Shown one piece after another: positions 62,801-64,000 of a stretch of DNA of 64,000 nt. The notes beneath the pieces were generated by a model, which had not been told where the DNA came from, ran no database searches, and saw nothing but the letters and a program-made list of their open reading frames with translations. The DNA is from UBA11346 sp038060575 (GTDB lineage: Bacteria; Planctomycetota; UBA11346). Each line of letters begins with the position of its first letter. The first letter of the stretch is position 1. The DNA is taken from NCBI GenBank assembly GCA_964652775.1, contig CAZZAM010000015.1, positions 1 to 64,000 of the forward strand, given 5' to 3'. Made by a program: the position numbers and the translations under genes.

Positions 62801-63399
62801 TAGGTACCGGCTTGCAGCGCCGTGCCCTGCAACTGACCATCAGCGACCGAAGCGGCTGACGCGTTGTTGTCGGGCTGGGCGTAGTTGGTTGGAAGGCCGG
62901 TAGCGAACGTATAGATATAGGTGCCGTCGCCCTGGGCGACCGAGCTGGTGATCAAGTCCGTCTGGGGGACGATGACCCGCTGATAGTTCGCGGTCGGTCC
63001 CGACATCATGATGCTGGCGTTCGACATCTCATTCAGATGCCACGCCGCGCCGTTGCTCTTCTTCAGCGTGAAGGTGACAACCGGCTTATCACCGACCTTG
63101 AAGTAGGCGCCATCAGCAGCACTACCCGTTTGTCCGCTGACCGCGGTAATGGTGAGGACCACGCCCGGCGAGTTGCTGGTGGCAGCAACGACCGAACTCG
63201 AGGTCGTCCCCGTTTCGGTGGTACTCGCGGTGGCGGAGGAGCCGGCAGCGCCGTCTGCTCCGTTCGTGCCGCAGCCAACCATGGCGAGGCTCAGCGCGAC
63301 GCCGGCCCCCATGAGGAGGAAGCGAGGCCATGATCGGGTCGACACGTGGGGTGCAAAGTCAGGGTGCATATCAATAGTCCTAAGAGTGGCTGTCGTCAT
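59803..63399 (-). CDS. Very large OmcA/MtrC-family decaheme c-type cytochrome lipoprotein
   Basis: 1198 residues. Signal peptide and lipobox-like MVGC, then a Ser/Thr-rich linker. Ten CXXCH motifs in two groups of five: CNGCH (250), CVLCH (~270), CYKCH, CGSCH and CASCH (442); then CESCH (1025), CVMCH, CTKCH, CNSCH and CSTCH (1179). That is the pentaheme-x-pentaheme layout of OmcA/MtrC surface cytochromes, which pass electrons to minerals or electrodes. Known members are about 650-900 residues. Here a 578-residue heme-free middle contains near-duplicate FTxATAFTVTGS blocks. The ATG at 63399 follows AAGGACTCTGCC; a second ATG at 63370 is possible. It lies 10 bp after another multiheme gene. Confidence 0.9.
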   Translation of the reverse strand: MTTATLRTIDMHPDFAPHVSTRSWPRFLLMGAGVALSLAMVGCGTNGADGAAGSSATASTTETGTTSSSVVAATSNSPGVVLTITAVSGQTGSAADGAYFKVGDKPVVTFTLKKSNGAAWHLNEMSNASIMMSGPTANYQRVIVPQTDLITSSVAQGDGTYIYTFATGLPTNYAQPDNNASAASVADGQLQGTALQAGTYTIGLATTWNYTVNGTTHTDTGTDTQDVIFGATGFTSGTTLARQVVKNDNCNGCHVQLQNHAGKYKDPALCVLCHTSGAKDPLGTSVEFRVMIHRIHNGVHQPSVIGVASDGTGVRTYSATPVANAYEEIDDNDNSIIHDFSDVVFPVFPSFQSAMPRHAGHSALSSANKTKQGLILQGIVACYKCHGDPDGSGPLTAPSQGDNCYNAPTRRACGSCHDDIDWANPYQNNGKTMPAQTSDADCASCHAVKAPGVANTAPIDMSAAGPVALGALITTATGADIYEPATNIAHAHPIADPRNIPEAAVVTIDTNRALNTNNGLNFDITSMSGNAASYFASGEKPTITFSITDNDGVDIPLYSLQAISTALTGPTNNRQLVFPLAGPKSVTVPVCDFSGRLVSTSTSNKGIMSRVIGSTASETLKVQFTSATAFTVTGSGETMTALGGSALPASPSTNATGTSVSAVELSAAAVVQTITVNFTTATAFTVTGSTSGVMGTGTMPAGTSASTRFTSTDGTLSFTITSGTTTFAAGNNIYMTVFQTSSNGHKFAIVAGRTSFAANDRFYYETVNNSLISYSFNLPMDLVLEFVGTTTAASGDTFTLGAIPYWGREAVYEAATSTSTTLSAAASARDRYVDVTSAAGFAASDYVLIDRVGGVGAAECVQIGVISGSRVWFKLPLRYAHAGGLTFEKVALTQRLETTNFTLTTGTRQIVTTAGMTAARSVVVSYRTQGAFGWKRHNGDSVQAVYQPPPNDSSDQGQAWGEWNGLAYESGSYTAAVWGSKPTYITRNNETQAYQLAANAATYDFAYGAASTPTAYNLISSQSNCESCHDQFTFHGGSRKGNDACVMCHGLAGMEDWPAYAGGTPAATTSTSATFRTMLHKIHMGEELANASTYTVVGNSGTGHTYGEVVFPVHPGGAAACTKCHGDDNTAWKTPAIRAHTSQTTPTLNYKTVCNSCHDSVGAGAHMDLMTTSGGVESCSTCHGPGKELGVDQVHKNR

Positions 63400-63409
63400 G
63401 GCAGAGTCC

Positions 63410-64000
63410 TTATTGATGGCAGTAGGTGCAGTTGTCGCCGTTATCCACGTGCGGCAGCTTGGCGTTGGGGGCGACACCGTGGCAGGAGCGGCAGTCCGTC
63501 CCGATCATGGTCACCGGGGTCGCGACGGCCTTGGCGTGGCTCGGCGTTCCGTTCTGGTGACAGACGGCGCAGCTCTCACCAGATACCGGCACATGGCAGT
63601 TCACGCAGTGCTTGTCGATTGGTGCGCCCCATTGGCCGCGATGGGTACTGGGAGCCGTCGTCTTGTGGCAGCTCGCGCATGAGTCGCTCTGGTGGCAAGT
63701 CGCGCAGCTTGAGCGATCGATCGCGGCAGCGGCACCGTGTGTCCGCTGACGCCAGAGGTTCGTGTGGTTGGTCGGCGCTTCGGCCCGGTGGCAGGTATCG
63801 CAGCGGTCCTGGGTATGGCACAGCGAGCACTGGTTCAGACCGGTCTGATCGCCGTCCTTGAACGTCTGGCCGTGGAAGCGCTTCCAGTTCTGTGCGTGGG
63901 TGGCTGGCTTGGCATCAGCGCGAATGGTCTGGTGGCAGGTTGCACAAGCGTTGGCTGCCACGCTTGGCTTGGGCGATGTCGCATGGCAGGCCATGCAGGC
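63410..64000 (-). CDS. Multiheme c-type cytochrome, 5' part beyond the window
   Basis: 196 residues visible. Ten CXXCH motifs: CMACH (at the window edge), CATCH, CSLCH, CDTCH, CATCH, CASCH, CVNCH, CAVCH, CRSCH and CTYCH, the last three residues before the stop giving HQ. Heme spacing is very dense (about one per 18 residues), as in MtrA-like or Geobacter-type periplasmic/outer-membrane cytochromes. No start or signal peptide is visible. It is transcribed just ahead of the decaheme lipoprotein gene (10-bp gap), so the pair probably forms one electron conduit, with more genes beyond 64000. Confidence 0.92.
   Translation of the reverse strand, partial: ACMACHATSPKPSVAANACATCHQTIRADAKPATHAQNWKRFHGQTFKDGDQTGLNQCSLCHTQDRCDTCHRAEAPTNHTNLWRQRTHGAAAAIDRSSCATCHQSDSCASCHKTTAPSTHRGQWGAPIDKHCVNCHVPVSGESCAVCHQNGTPSHAKAVATPVTMIGTDCRSCHGVAPNAKLPHVDNGDNCTYCHQ

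Overview
The window reads as the end of a draft or metagenome contig from a Gram-negative bacterium of about 60% GC, most likely of the Planctomycetes-Verrucomicrobia-Lentisphaerae (PVC) sphere. The signs are a formylglycine sulfatase with an anaerobic maturase, ECF sigma factors paired with a FecR-type regulator and with a Hanks kinase, an AraC/UroD-like/rhamnulokinase/phytanoyl-dioxygenase sugar operon, lipoproteins and a FadL-like barrel. The assignment is inferred from gene content, not from a marker tree. The first ~93 bases are sequencing artefact (poly-C plus an Illumina P5 adapter) fused to a 5'-truncated sulfatase gene.

Layout. 0.1-6.4 kb: sulfatase, then a minus-strand chaperone block (htpG, receiver-only response regulator, dnaK, groES). 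6.4-9.7 kb: a repeat-rich gap, nadD and a small membrane cluster (MBOAT acyltransferase, DCC-family protein), plus an FMN reductase. 9.8-22 kb: a secreted-enzyme region with a CocE-like hydrolase and a partner of unknown function, ECF sigma/FecR-CBM, an FMN-binding protein, a multidomain GH30-like hydrolase and a polysaccharide deacetylase. 22-33 kb: pnp and rpsO, sigma/kinase, a stand-alone MtnA N-domain, a lipoprotein pair, carA and folK. 33-46 kb: ffh, GNAT, anaerobic sulfatase maturase, a YhcC-type radical SAM protein, an L,D-transpeptidase, ftsK, rpmA, a gamma-carbonic anhydrase and a three-gene operon with an S26-like protein. 46-49.7 kb: gmk, fluoride channel, FadL-like barrel, ndk and tRNA-Gln(UUG). 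49.7-59.7 kb: homocysteine methyltransferase, the rhamnose-type operon, a transglutaminase/TPR protein, a second CocE-like paralogue, a lipoprotein and a hemerythrin. 59.8-64 kb: a very large OmcA/MtrC-type decaheme lipoprotein and the 3' part of a multiheme cytochrome, pointing to extracellular electron transfer.

The most unusual content is in the gaps. (1) A dispersed multi-hairpin repeat of 140-200 bp has four copies (6.6, 24.5, 38.75 and 42.1 kb). Three start at or within about a dozen bases of a stop codon on the strand of that gene, and the stems vary with compensating changes. (2) A second class of gap contains long inverted repeats whose arms are tandem short words, with a different word in almost every gap (GGAATGCT; CCGGACTT; CGCAGAGA; GAAGGAAG; CCACAGATT). 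(3) The 3' end of tRNA-Gln lies inside a perfect 26-bp inverted repeat, and the tRNA end plus this hairpin is duplicated about 175 bp downstream across a GC-rich hairpin insert.

Many genes are translationally coupled through ATGA overlaps, so operons could be drawn with fair confidence. Several starts were moved inward from the longest frame because the upstream part lies in repeat DNA or because a Shine-Dalgarno sequence fits the inner start. Functions are assigned from motifs seen in the translations. No database search was possible.
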